Shown: positions 52,143 through 61,483 of the stretch, one piece after another
Position numbering within the stretch: the first letter of the stretch is position 1
Layout: each line of letters starts with the position of its first letter
DNA from: Roseiarcus sp963820095
GTDB taxonomy: Bacteria; Pseudomonadota; Alphaproteobacteria; Rhizobiales; Beijerinckiaceae
Direction: 5' to 3'
Assembly (NCBI GenBank): GCA_963820095.1
Contig: CAWFZA010000010.1
Span: 1-64,000 of the forward strand
Length of the DNA stretch: 64,000 bases
Made by a program: the position numbers and the translations under genes
Notes under the pieces: model-generated
The model's database searches: none
The model's input: the letters and a program-made list of their open reading frames with translations, nothing else
Told to the model about the DNA's origin: nothing

Positions 52143-52558
52143 CGACCGCTCCCGCAATATGGGGAAGCTTATTCGGTTCGGTGTGAGGAAAGAAAGTCTG
52201 CTCCTCCGCCCGAAGTCGACGTTCAAGCGGACGGAGCGCCCAATTTTGTTCCAGAGGGTGGAAAAGTGGCGCCGCCGACAGGATGAAACTGGGCACTCTT
52301 ATGTGATTGTTATTCCAATTGTTCTGTGAAACGTTGGCCGAAATGTCTTGGTCGGATGTCCGCTGTCGACCCCGTTGCTGTCCTTCAGGATCGATCAGGA
52401 ATGGGCGTTCACCGCCGGAAAGCCCCGATCATGCGACCCAACCAGAACGAGTTTTGGGGTTGACGCGCTGAGCCGGGGGGAAAGTTGGCGGCCGTTGCAG
52501 CCGGGGGACAATGTGCGAACATGACGACTAGGCCAATTCGCACGACGGCAACGGCGTC
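52143..52558. other. divergent intergenic region, TIR / DUF4062
   Basis: About 415 bases with no convincing gene. It must hold both promoters. Stretches such as GGAAGCTTATTCGG and TTATTCCAATTGTTCTG (52300-52327) are AT-richer. No operator or repeat was recognised. Confidence 0.4.
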
Positions 52559-54761
52559 ATGCCAATAGCGGTGTTTCTGTCGACGGTTTCCGACGAGTTC
52601 CGCGACTATCGCGACATCCTTGTCCACGACCTGACGCGCCGCGACGTTGCGGTGAAGGTTCAGGAGGATTTCAAGGGCACCGGCTTCGACACGCTCGACA
52701 AGCTCGACGCCTACATCCGATGCTGCGACGCGGTCGTCCACCTTGTCGGCGACATGACCGGCGCGCCCGCGAGGGCCGACGAGCAAGACGCCCTTCTCGC
52801 CAGGTATTCCGATCTTCGCGTTCGCCTGCCGCCGCTTGGGGAGGCGCTGAGCGCGGGCGCCGCCGTTTCGTACACGCATTGGGAGGCGTGGCTTGCGCTC
52901 TACCACGAGAAGGCGCTCATGATCGCCGTGGCCGCGCCCGACGCGCCGCGCGGGCCGAACTACGCCCGGACCCACGCCGCCGTCGAGGCGCAGGCGGCGC
53001 ATCTCAAGCGCCTCCGGGTGTCCGGCCGCTATCCGGACTGCACGTTCAGGAACGTCGACGACCTCGCGAAATCCGTCGCGCTCGGGCACATCCTGACCCT
53101 GCTCGTCGAGGACTACGCGAGGGCTTACGCAAAACCTGAGGCAGAGGCCCGCCAGGTCGCGGAAGGCTTCATCCGCGAGATGGCGACGCGCGTCGTGGGC
53201 GACACGGCGCTCGATCTCGACCGCATGAAACAGGAAGTACGAAAAGCGATCGAGATATACGTTGGGGAGATCGCGGGGCGGCCGATCGAAACCAACTTCG
53301 ACGACATCGTCAATCGCGCGCTGACGAGGGCCAAGGAACAGCTTGACCGCGGCCAGTTTAGAACCGCGGGGGAGACCCTGCGCAAAGCCGCGCGTAGCGC
53401 CGCCGAGACGATGCGGCGCGAGGATGAGGAGCGACGCGAGCGCTTCGTCGCGACCCAAACAGTTTTTTACCATCGCGCTCGCGATTTCGCGCTTGCGAGC
53501 CGTGACGGCAGCGACGCTGCCAGCGCAATAGTGGAACTTGCGCAAGCGCTGCATCCAAATGATTCGGTTGCCCGTGTTGCGATTTTGGAATCAGAAAGCG
53601 CTTCGCTTCATCAGTATTGGCGCGAACGAAAGAGCAGCGTGCATTTGAGCGCAGCGCTTTCGCTGCGGCGGGAGATACTGTCACTATCCAAGGGTTCGGA
53701 TAAAGAACGTCGCGCGAAAGCTTTAGTAGACAATACGAGTTTGGATTTAGCAAATGCACTTTTGACGACAGACTCAGATCACGACGGCGTAGTGGCGTTG
53801 TCATTAATGCGTGAGGCGTCAATGCTTATCGACGATGGAGACCATCACGAGGCCTTACGGAAATTACTTGAAGCAAAGGATCTTCAACGCAAAAAAGAGA
53901 GTAAGGAAGGCAATGTTTTGACCAGAATATTTATGCAATTGAACTGCTGCAGGGCAATCGGAGACCAGGCTGGAGTGATCAGCGTTTCGGATGAAGGCAT
54001 TGCCCTATGCGAACAATTGATTGAAGATGGAAAATTCAATGGCAGGAACGTACCATTTGAGAAGATAAAGTCTTTAGCTTGATTCGAATGATCCTGTCCT
54101 GACTCCTCAGGGCTTTAAAGCTATCCTCTCCGAAGGCAGGTTAGACTACAGGTTGGATCAAGCTGAATTAATTTTGAATTGGATGAGTGGTAATCATTTT
54201 CAACACTATCGTTTCGATACGAGCAAAGCAGTCGACCGATGCGTCGAAGTGCTCTTCGGGAAAGAGCACAATAATTTGTGCATGGAAGCTGTGTATTTTA
54301 AAGAGCGGTCAGAGGTATTTAGAGAATGTCAATCCAGTGATTATTACAAAGTATTTTACAACAAGTATAAAGATCTTTGTCGTCGATCGGAAGAAATTAG
54401 AGATCGGGCTCTATCTCTGATATTAATCTTGCAAATTTTTGTAATAAATGTGGATCATAGGCATGATACTGATCGTAAAAAAGAAGCATTTGCAACCATA
54501 GTTCACTGTTTAGACTATGCTGTTTCGAATGGAATCAAAATAAATCATCTACATATTAGCCATTCAATAATAAACTTAATTGCAATGTTTGATGAAGAAT
54601 TTCCAGCGCATAATTTATATGACGACGTACGAACTATGTTGCTTTCTTATCCTCCTATTTCTGATGAAGCTCTTGTCGGTTGGATGATTAGACTTGCAGG
54701 TGTCTCGGCTTCTCCTGACTTACCTCAGAGATTAGTCAAGCATATCGCAGCCAGCAAATGA
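52559..54761 (+). CDS. DUF4062-domain protein, compositional mosaic (apparent frameshift)
   Basis: About 735 residues if one surplus base at about 54078 is removed. The first frame ends NVPFEKIKSLA-stop at 54082; the second continues as SNDPVLTPQGFKAILSEGRL through LDQAELILNWMSGNHFQHY to 54761. The N-terminal 110 residues are DUF4062 (MPIAVFLSTVSDEFRDYRDI, FDTLDKLDAYIRCCDAVVHL with VGD, SYTHWEAWLALYHEK), a TIR-like fold. A long helical, possibly TPR-like, region follows. Base composition falls from about two thirds G+C to under 40% within the gene, starting near 53540. The C-terminal part is unrecognised; it may be a sensor or effector region. Confidence 0.75.
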
Positions 54762-54912
54762 ACTTACACTTCCTTGGTAGCATGATTTCTGCTCGGGCTC
54801 CGATTAACGCCAGCTTCGCCCTGAGGCGACACGCTTGTCCCCAAGCATGAAGTAACGCGAGATGACCAATCAGTGACCAGGACCGGAGAAACATTTCCTG
54901 CTAAACTGAGAA

Positions 54913-54989
<77 letters not shown>

Positions 54990-55137
54990 GTTGGCTAGCC
55001 TCTTAGCCGAATTCCGCGCTCAGGGAAACGCTCTTGCCCGCAAGCCCGCGCAACTCGGCAGGAGGCGAAGATCGGACGGCTTGACGGAGGCCAGCCCTTG
55101 CGCCACTTGCCCACCTTCGCAGCTCGAGAGGAGCGCC

Positions 55138-55923
55138 TTGCGCGGTTTCTTTTGCTCAACGATCGTCGCCGCGGCTTTCCTCGCGCTCATGGGCTCCGGC
55201 GCTCCGGCGGGAGCCGATGAGCTGGTCAGGTTCGCCAGCGCCGGTCAGGGCGAGCCGATCCAAGGCTATCTGAGCCGGCCGAAGGGCAGAGGCCCCTTCC
55301 CGGCCGTCGTTCTCCTGCACACCTGTCTCGGCTTGCCGGACGAGCGCGCCGCGATCGGGGGGCGAATCGCCGGCTGGGGCTATGTCGCCCTGTTCGTCGA
55401 TGACTTCGCGACCCGCGGCCTCAAGGAAACCTGCGCCGTCGACCTCAAGCCGGCGACCGCCGACGCCTACGGCGCTCTCGCCTATCTGGCCGGCCTCCCT
55501 TACGTCGATCCCGGCAGGGTCGCGGCTGTCGGGTTTTCACAAGGAGGCGACACGGCGCTCAAGATCGCCACGAGCGGCGGGACGAGGGCGGCCGGCGATC
55601 GAGGCGCGGCCTTCCGAGCGGTGGCCGCTTTCTACCCTCCCTGCGCCAATGTGGCGGGCGCCGCGGTCGACATCCCGACGCTCATCCTCGTCGGCGCAAA
55701 GGATGAAGTGACGCCCGCACGCGACTGCGCCGAGCTGGCGGAGCGACAGCGGCCGGGCATGGCGAAGTTCGTCGTTTACCCGGGCGCGGCGCACGCCTTC
55801 GACCTGCCCGAGTTCGGCGCGGGCCGGCAAGTCATGGGAATGACGCTGGCCTATGATCGCAACGCCGCTCAGCGATCCTGGGCGGAGCTGCGCGCTTTCC
55901 TGGCGGCTCGGCTCAAGCGCTGA
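55138..55923 (+). CDS. exported dienelactone hydrolase-family protein
   Basis: A 261-residue alpha/beta hydrolase with a leader (RGFFCSTIVAAAFLALMGSG then APAGADE) from a TTG start behind GAGAGGAGCGCC. The dienelactone hydrolase pattern is present, with a nucleophile elbow at AVGFSQGGDTAL (Ser rather than Cys), Asp in GAKDEVTPARDC and His in PGAAHAFDLP. Likely a periplasmic esterase. The frame is open to 54991, inside the tRNA flank, which is not plausible as coding. Confidence 0.85.
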   Translation: MRGFFCSTIVAAAFLALMGSGAPAGADELVRFASAGQGEPIQGYLSRPKGRGPFPAVVLLHTCLGLPDERAAIGGRIAGWGYVALFVDDFATRGLKETCAVDLKPATADAYGALAYLAGLPYVDPGRVAAVGFSQGGDTALKIATSGGTRAAGDRGAAFRAVAAFYPPCANVAGAAVDIPTLILVGAKDEVTPARDCAELAERQRPGMAKFVVYPGAAHAFDLPEFGAGRQVMGMTLAYDRNAAQRSWAELRAFLAARLKR

Positions 55924-56028
55924 TGATCGCCGCTTCCGGCGACCGGCGCGGCCAGGCTTGCCTCGATTCCGGACAATTTGTGTTAGACACCGCCCGAATC
56001 CTTGAGACATCCGATTGAGGGAGCCTCG

Positions 56029-56853
56029 ATGCTCAGACGCGAATTTCTTCTTGGCGCGGCCGCGACCGTCGCCGCCGCCGCGCCAGCCGTCGCCTTGGCC
56101 GCCGAGGGGCCGCCGCTGTCGAACAAGGCCGCGTTCGTCGCCTGGATGACCGGAAATCGCCCGGCCGAAGATCCCAAATATCTCGAGAGGCGCTGGGACC
56201 GCTACCAGGTGGTGATCAGCTTCAACGACCTCTGGACTCCGGCCGACAAGCGCGCCTTCCTGATGACGCCGCGCCAGGAGTTCTGCCTGCCCGAGAACCG
56301 TGAGGACGCCTATGTCGGGCACTATCTCGACATCGGCTTCGGCGTGACGATCACGCCGCCCGGCACGATGGGCCGCATGACGAGCGCGCTTGAAATTCGC
56401 GGCAGCGACAAGGTGCTCGAGATCGGCACCGGCTCGGGCTTTCAGTCCGCCCTGCTCACCTATCTCACCCCTCATGTCCATTCGATCGAGATCATTCCCG
56501 AGCTCGCCGCGCGCACTCGCGGCGTCTACGATCGACTGATCGGCGCGGGTTATCGCGAATATTCCGCCATCGCGACCCGAAGCGGCGACGGCTATTTTGG
56601 CTGGGAAGAGGCTGCGCCGTTCGACAAGATCATCGTCACCTGCGGCATCGATCACATCCCCCCGCCACTCTTGCAGCAATTGAAGCCGAACGGAATCATG
56701 GTCATTCCCGTGGGTCCGCCCGGGGCGCAGCATATCCTCAAAGTGGTCAAGAAGGTCGGCGCCGACGGCCCTTCGGTCGCTCGCTCCGACATTTTCGGCG
56801 GCAAGGTCATCCCCTTCGTTCCGCTGTCCGGCGGCCACCAGAGCGAGGGCTGA
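56029..56853 (+). CDS. PCMT-like methyltransferase-fold protein with signal peptide
   Basis: A 274-residue protein beginning MLRREFLLGAAATVAAAAPA then VALAAEGPP, a twin-arginine-like export leader behind GAGGGAGCCTCG. The mature part has the SAM-binding fold of protein-L-isoaspartate methyltransferases: KVLEIGTGSGFQSALLTYL, HSIEIIPELAARTRGVYDRL, DGYFGWEEAAPFDKIIVTCG, PNGIMVIPVG. The region before it (AFVAWMTGNRP, PRQEFCLPENREDAYVGHY) is the usual PCMT substrate side. A SAM enzyme in the periplasm is unusual because SAM is not available there by default. Confidence 0.82.
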   Translation: MLRREFLLGAAATVAAAAPAVALAAEGPPLSNKAAFVAWMTGNRPAEDPKYLERRWDRYQVVISFNDLWTPADKRAFLMTPRQEFCLPENREDAYVGHYLDIGFGVTITPPGTMGRMTSALEIRGSDKVLEIGTGSGFQSALLTYLTPHVHSIEIIPELAARTRGVYDRLIGAGYREYSAIATRSGDGYFGWEEAAPFDKIIVTCGIDHIPPPLLQQLKPNGIMVIPVGPPGAQHILKVVKKVGADGPSVARSDIFGGKVIPFVPLSGGHQSEG

Positions 56854-56944
56854 GGATGGGGCGCCCGCGCGCCGCCATCAGAGCGCCATGAAGGGATGTT
56901 TGCAGCCGTGTTGCGGGCGAGCCGTCAAGGAGAGGTTTGTGTTC

Positions 56945-57214
56945 ATGAGTAAGATGCTGGGCGTGCTCGTCGTTGCCGGGATTCTGAGCGGGGTGACTGT
57001 CGCGCTTGCGGCGGACACGACCCACAAGACGACCGGAAGGATAAAGTCCATCGACCTGATGAGGCATGTCGTCACGTTGGAAGACGGCTCCGCGTTCAAG
57101 GCCGCTCGAGGGGTCAACATCAAGCGGATGAAGCCAGGCGAGAAGGTCACGGTGACCACCTCGGGATTCGGCGGGACCGTCGAGGCCTCGGCGATCACGC
57201 CGGCAGTGAACTGA
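56945..57214 (+). CDS. DUF1344-like exported small protein
   Basis: An 89-residue protein with a leader (MSKMLGVLVVAGILSGVTVA then LAADTTHK) and a compact beta domain (TTGRIKSIDLMRHVVTLEDG, KPGEKVTVTTSG), as in DUF1344 periplasmic proteins of rhizobia. The start follows AAGGAGAGGTTTGTGTTC. Role unknown. Confidence 0.75.
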   Translation: MSKMLGVLVVAGILSGVTVALAADTTHKTTGRIKSIDLMRHVVTLEDGSAFKAARGVNIKRMKPGEKVTVTTSGFGGTVEASAITPAVN

Positions 57215-57292
57215 GCGCCGGTTGGGGACGCCTTCCGGGGCCATTGTTGAGCGCGGCATGGGCGCCGCGGCCGGCTGGGGGAATAGAGCGGC

Positions 57293-58342
57293 ATGCGCGA
57301 GGCGACATCGGGCTGGGGGCGACGTGTCGCCGGCGTGCTGCTGCGCATTCTCGTTTCCGCGCTCATCATCGCGCCGATCAGCGCCTGGAGTGCGCTCGCG
57401 CTATGGTTTCGCCTTCCGGCGCCGGAGCCTTTACGAGCGGCCGCGGCGGTTCTCTTCGCTTGTCTCGGCCTTGCGACGATCGTGGCGCTGTTCATGCGCC
57501 GCGGCCGGAGCCTCGTCGCGCTCGTCGTTTTCGCCGTCTTCTTCGCGGGCTTGCTCGCCTGGTGGAGCACGATCAAGCCGCCGCTCGAGGGCGACTGGGC
57601 GCCTGACGTCGCGCGGCAGACGACGGGCGCCATAGAAGGCGACAGTCTGACGCTGTCCGACGTCCGGGATTTCGACTGGCGGACGGATCACGACTTCACC
57701 GAAAAGTGGAGCAAGCGCACTTACGATCTCTCGAAGCTGAAGACGCTCGATCTCTTTCTCGCTTATTGGGGTGGGCCGGAGATGGCGCATGTCATCATGA
57801 GCTTCGGCTTCGAGGACGGCGAGCATATCGCGTGGTCGGTCGAGGTTCGACGCGAGAAGACAAGCGAGTTCTCGCCGATCGCCGACGCGTTCAAATCCCA
57901 CACCCTTGTCTATCTCGCCACCACCGAACGCGATTCGGTCAGGTTGCGCACGAATGTGCGCGGCGAGGACGTGCGCCTTTACCGACTCAACACGCCGCCC
58001 GATCAGGCCCGCGCGTTGTTGAGAGAATATGTCGTCGAGTCGACCGAGCTCGCCCAGCAGCCGAAATGGTACAATTCGATCACCGCGAATTGCGCGACCG
58101 TCGTCTTCAAGCTGGTGAGGGCGGCGGGAAGCACGCTTCCCTTCGACTGGCGCCTCGTCGTCAACGGGTTTCTTCCGGGCTACCTTTATGACCATGACGC
58201 GGTGGTCACGACGATGCCGCTCAGCGAACTCATGGAGCGGGCGCGGGTGAGCGAGAAGGCGCGGGCGGCGGACGCGTCGCCCGACTTCTCGCGCCTCATT
58301 CGCGTAGGCGTGCCGTCGCCGTGGGATGCGGCGCAGAAGTAA
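57293..58342 (+). CDS. DUF4105 membrane protein
   Basis: A 349-residue protein with three N-terminal helices (LRILVSALIIAPISAWSALA, LFACLGLATIVALFM, LVALVVFAVFFAGLLAWW) and a periplasmic DUF4105 domain: DFDWRTDHDFTEKWSKRTYD, SFGFEDGEHIAWSVEVRREK, PKWYNSITANCATVVFKLV. The Cys/His pattern (ANCAT, AHVIMSFGF) fits a cysteine-peptidase-like or lipoprotein acyltransferase (Lnb-related) fold. The substrate is unproven. Confidence 0.85.
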   Translation: MREATSGWGRRVAGVLLRILVSALIIAPISAWSALALWFRLPAPEPLRAAAAVLFACLGLATIVALFMRRGRSLVALVVFAVFFAGLLAWWSTIKPPLEGDWAPDVARQTTGAIEGDSLTLSDVRDFDWRTDHDFTEKWSKRTYDLSKLKTLDLFLAYWGGPEMAHVIMSFGFEDGEHIAWSVEVRREKTSEFSPIADAFKSHTLVYLATTERDSVRLRTNVRGEDVRLYRLNTPPDQARALLREYVVESTELAQQPKWYNSITANCATVVFKLVRAAGSTLPFDWRLVVNGFLPGYLYDHDAVVTTMPLSELMERARVSEKARAADASPDFSRLIRVGVPSPWDAAQK

Positions 58343-58352
58343 GGCAATCCGC

Positions 58353-59171
58353 CTATTTCACCGCGCCCATGGTGAGGCCGCGCACGAGATGGCGCTGAAC
58401 GAGAAGGGCGAAGACGACGATGGGGAGCGCCCCGACCACGCCGGCCGCCGCCATCGAGGACCAGTCGGTGTTGATGCGGCCGATCAGCGTGCCTGTGCCT
58501 CGCGGCATGGTCATGGCTCGGGGCGTTGCGGTCAGCGCGAGCGCGAACAGGAATTCGTTGAACGTCGCAATCACCGCGAAGATCGCCGTCGCCGCGAGTC
58601 CAGGCGCGGCCAGCGGAAGGGCGATCCTGATGAACGCCGTCAGGCGCGAATCGCCATCGACCATCGCGGCTTCCTCCAGGTCGACCGGGATCTCGTGAAA
58701 GAAACTCTCCATCATCCAAACGCAGAAGGTGATGTTGAAGGCCGTATAAACCAAGATCAGCCCAGCCCAGCTATCGATGAGCTTCAATTGCAGGATGAGC
58801 AGATAGACCGGCACGAGGATCACCACGGCGGGAACAATTCTAAGCGTCAGCAGCGCCAGGCCGACCTTACGCTCCAGCCCGAAGCGGAGACGAAAGCGCG
58901 CGATCGCATAAGCGCCGAGCGCGCCGAAGGCGACCGCAATGACAACCGACGCCGCCGTCACCACGATCGAATTGGTCAAGAAGCTGGAGAAGCCCTTGTC
59001 CTTGAACAGAAGGATGTAGCTCTCGAAGGTTGGCGCGTGCGGATAGAGAGTTGCGTCCTGCCTGATCTCCCTATTTGTTTTGAGCGAGGTCGCCACCATC
59101 CAATAGATCGGCAGCAGCACGACCGCGAGCACGACGGCCGTCACGAGACTTCGAAGCAGACGGGCCCTCAA
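58353..59171 (-). CDS. sugar-type ABC transporter permease (MalG-like)
   Basis: A 272-residue permease of the CUT1 class with six helices, N-terminal VLLPIYWMVATSLKTNREI and the EAA loop EEAAMVDGDSRLTAFIRIALP (about residue 185). The TTG start at 59171 overlaps the stop of the preceding permease by four bases (TTGA) and follows GGAGG. The longer open frame to 59813 contains pieces of that permease in another frame. Confidence 0.88.
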   Translation of the reverse strand: MRARLLRSLVTAVVLAVVLLPIYWMVATSLKTNREIRQDATLYPHAPTFESYILLFKDKGFSSFLTNSIVVTAASVVIAVAFGALGAYAIARFRLRFGLERKVGLALLTLRIVPAVVILVPVYLLILQLKLIDSWAGLILVYTAFNITFCVWMMESFFHEIPVDLEEAAMVDGDSRLTAFIRIALPLAAPGLAATAIFAVIATFNEFLFALALTATPRAMTMPRGTGTLIGRINTDWSSMAAAGVVGALPIVVFALLVQRHLVRGLTMGAVK

Positions 59172-60123
59172 GTCGCCTCCACTCGTCGCAGAAGGCGCAC
59201 GGCGGCCAGCGCAAGGGCCAGGATGAGCAGCCCTACGGTCACGAACAGAGCCGCGGCATATCCAGTTTGCTGGAATTTGAACGCAACCTCGTATCCGTAG
59301 AGCGAGATGAGCTTGGTCGACGTTCCCGGACCGCCTTGGGTGAGGACGAAGACCTGGTCGAACGTACCGAAAGCATCGATCGTCCGCAGCACGATGGCGA
59401 CAGCGAGAATGGGTCTCATCATCGGCAGGGTGAGATCGATAAAAGTCCGCCACGCGCCGGCGCCGTCGACCTGCGCGGCTTCGAACGGCTCCTGCGGCAG
59501 AGATTGCAGGCCCGCGAGGAGAATGAGGAAAACGAGCGGCGTCCACTCCCACACATCGAGCAGCGATGAGGCCGATGAAGGCCTTGATCGGATCGCTGAG
59601 GATCTCGACCTTTCCGCCTCCCAACGCCAGGGACAGGGCGGTCAGCATGCCGGTCTCGTTGGCGTAGATGAGCCGGAACACGATTGCGACGACGACCGGC
59701 GTAATCACCATCGGCACGATGAGGACCGTTCTCAAGAGCCGGATGCCCCGAAAGCTCCTTCGCGCAGAACAACGCCAGCGCAAAACCGAGAACGGTCTCG
59801 ATCGCGACCGCAATCGTCACAAAGCGCAAAGTGATCCAGAGCGCGTTCAGAAACTCGGGATCGCTCCACAGGCGGCGGTAGTTGTCGAGGCCGATATCCG
59901 ACACGGCCCGGCCATAACGGTAAAACTTGGTGCTCGCCTGAAGGCCGTTCCACAACGGATAGACGAGGACGCCGAACACGGTGAGGACGGCGGGCGCGAG
60001 AAGCAGGTAGGGCAGGAAAAGATCCAGCCCTGCTCCTTGCCGGCGCTCTCGCACCCGGGGTCGCATCGTCGCGCGTCGGTCATTGACTTGCTCAGGCGCC
60101 GCGGGGCGCGTCGCTTCCGTCAC
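59168..60123 (-). CDS. sugar-type ABC transporter permease (MalF-like, two apparent frameshifts)
   Basis: A CUT1 permease of about 318 residues in three frames. LFLPYLLLAPAVLTVFGVLV through LGFALALFCAKELSG comes first. IRLLRTVLIVPMVITPVVVA with IFRLIYANETGML follows, then VWEWTPLVFLILLAGLQSLP with the EAA loop FEAAQVDGAGAWRTFIDLTLP. Changes fall at about 59755 and 59570. All helices and the EAA loop are present, so the gene is probably intact in the organism. It pairs with the permease that follows. Confidence 0.83.
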
Positions 60124-60162
60124 TTACACGCTCTCATGGGGCCCCGCGCCGCGGCGCTCCCG

Positions 60163-61483
60163 TCACTTATAGTAGCCGGCCTGGGTCAGATAATCCTTGA
60201 CCTGCGCCGGCCGCGACGTCAAGCGCGGCGCCGCCTCCGGACCCGGCCTGCAACGCCTTGTTGAGCTGAATGCCGACAAGCTCTTCGATCTTCGCCCAAT
60301 CCGGCGTGCGCGGCCGCGGTTGCGCGCCCGAGATCGAACTGCTGGAGGGTAACCGGGATCAGGCGGTTGCCTGCGGGGGGAACGGTGAAGGCCCCCCGCT
60401 TGACCGGAATGGCGCCCGCCGCCGACAGCTTGGCCTGAATGTCAGGTGTGACGAACCATTTGAGGAACTCGATCGCGTTCGCCTTGTTAGGCGCAGTCTT
60501 GGGAACGCCGGCGATGAAAATTCCGATCTGGGCGATCGCCTTTTCCTTCTTTGGCACGATCGAGAAATCGAGTTTGCCGAGCACCTTCGTTTGCTTGGGG
60601 TCATCCGCCAACAGGGCGTTGCCCGTATATTGGATGGTTGCGCCGCAATCGCCGCCCAGCATGGCGGCGCCCTGCTGATCGCTCCCGAACTCGACCACGC
60701 CGGGAGGCGCGTTTTGCTTGAGGGTGGTCACCATGTAATCCGCCGCCCCCTTGCCGACCTCGGAATTGAAGATGGCGTTCCACTTGTCGTCGAAGAAGTC
60801 GCCGCCGAAGGACAAGAGCAGCGGGTGCCAGGTCGTCACGATCGGGTTGCCCGACAGATCCGTCGAACGCGACTGGATATTTGATGGCGCCGGCCGCGAC
60901 CCCCGCCTTGCCTTGCTCGATCACCTCGTCCCAGGTTTTCGGCGCGCCGTTCTTGTAGACGTCGTTGCGGTAAGTGAACGTCTGGATGTCGCCGATAAAG
61001 GGCACGCAGATCAGCTTCGGCGTCGCGCCCTCGAAGCCTTTGACCCGCGGCCCCTGTTGCGGCGGCCAGTAGCCCATGTCGATCATCGGCTTGACCCAGT
61101 CCTTGTCGGCGCCGTCGATCCCCGCCGCGCCGAGATCTTCGAGGACCTCGGCCGCTCCGAACTGGGGAACCCACGGATCGTCGAGCAGGTAGAGGTCGTA
61201 TTGCCCCGCGCCGCTCTGCGCGTCGTTGAAGAACTTCTCCAGCGTCACGCCGTACTCGTCCTGCAGGAACTGGATGTCGAAGCCCTGCGCTTGGGCGAGC
61301 GGAATGATCTTGTCCTTGAAGGGCACGAGGGCGCCATCGACGAAGCCGCCGATCACGACTTTCTTGCCCGCCGCCTTGGCCGGAGTCGCCGAACCTAGAC
61401 CGGCGAGAAGCGCCGCGCCCGCGCCTCCCTTGAGCAGGCTGCGCCGATTTACGCCACTTCCATGCTGTGTCTGTTGCGCTCAT
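60163..61483 (-). CDS. sugar-type ABC transporter substrate-binding protein (apparent frameshifts)
   Basis: A binding protein of about 440 residues of the extracellular solute-binding family 1. The ATG at 61483 overlaps the ATPase stop by four bases. A frame change near 61450 leads to a twin-arginine-type leader, NRRSLLKGGAGAALLAGLGS, then KKVVIGGFVDGALVPFKDKI. Later blocks are LYLLDDPWVPQFGAAEVLED, FTYRNDVYKNGAPKTWDEVI, WHPLLLSFGGDFFDDKWNAI and, after further changes near 60860, 60320 and 60220, TPDWAKIEELVGIQLNKALQ and the end VKDYLTQAGYYK. The solute cannot be identified. Confidence 0.8.

Noticed and set aside
54187..54420. Separate 77-codon gene in the AT-rich tail
   Set aside because: It overlaps the longer frame that continues the DUF4062 protein and has no recognisable start or domain.
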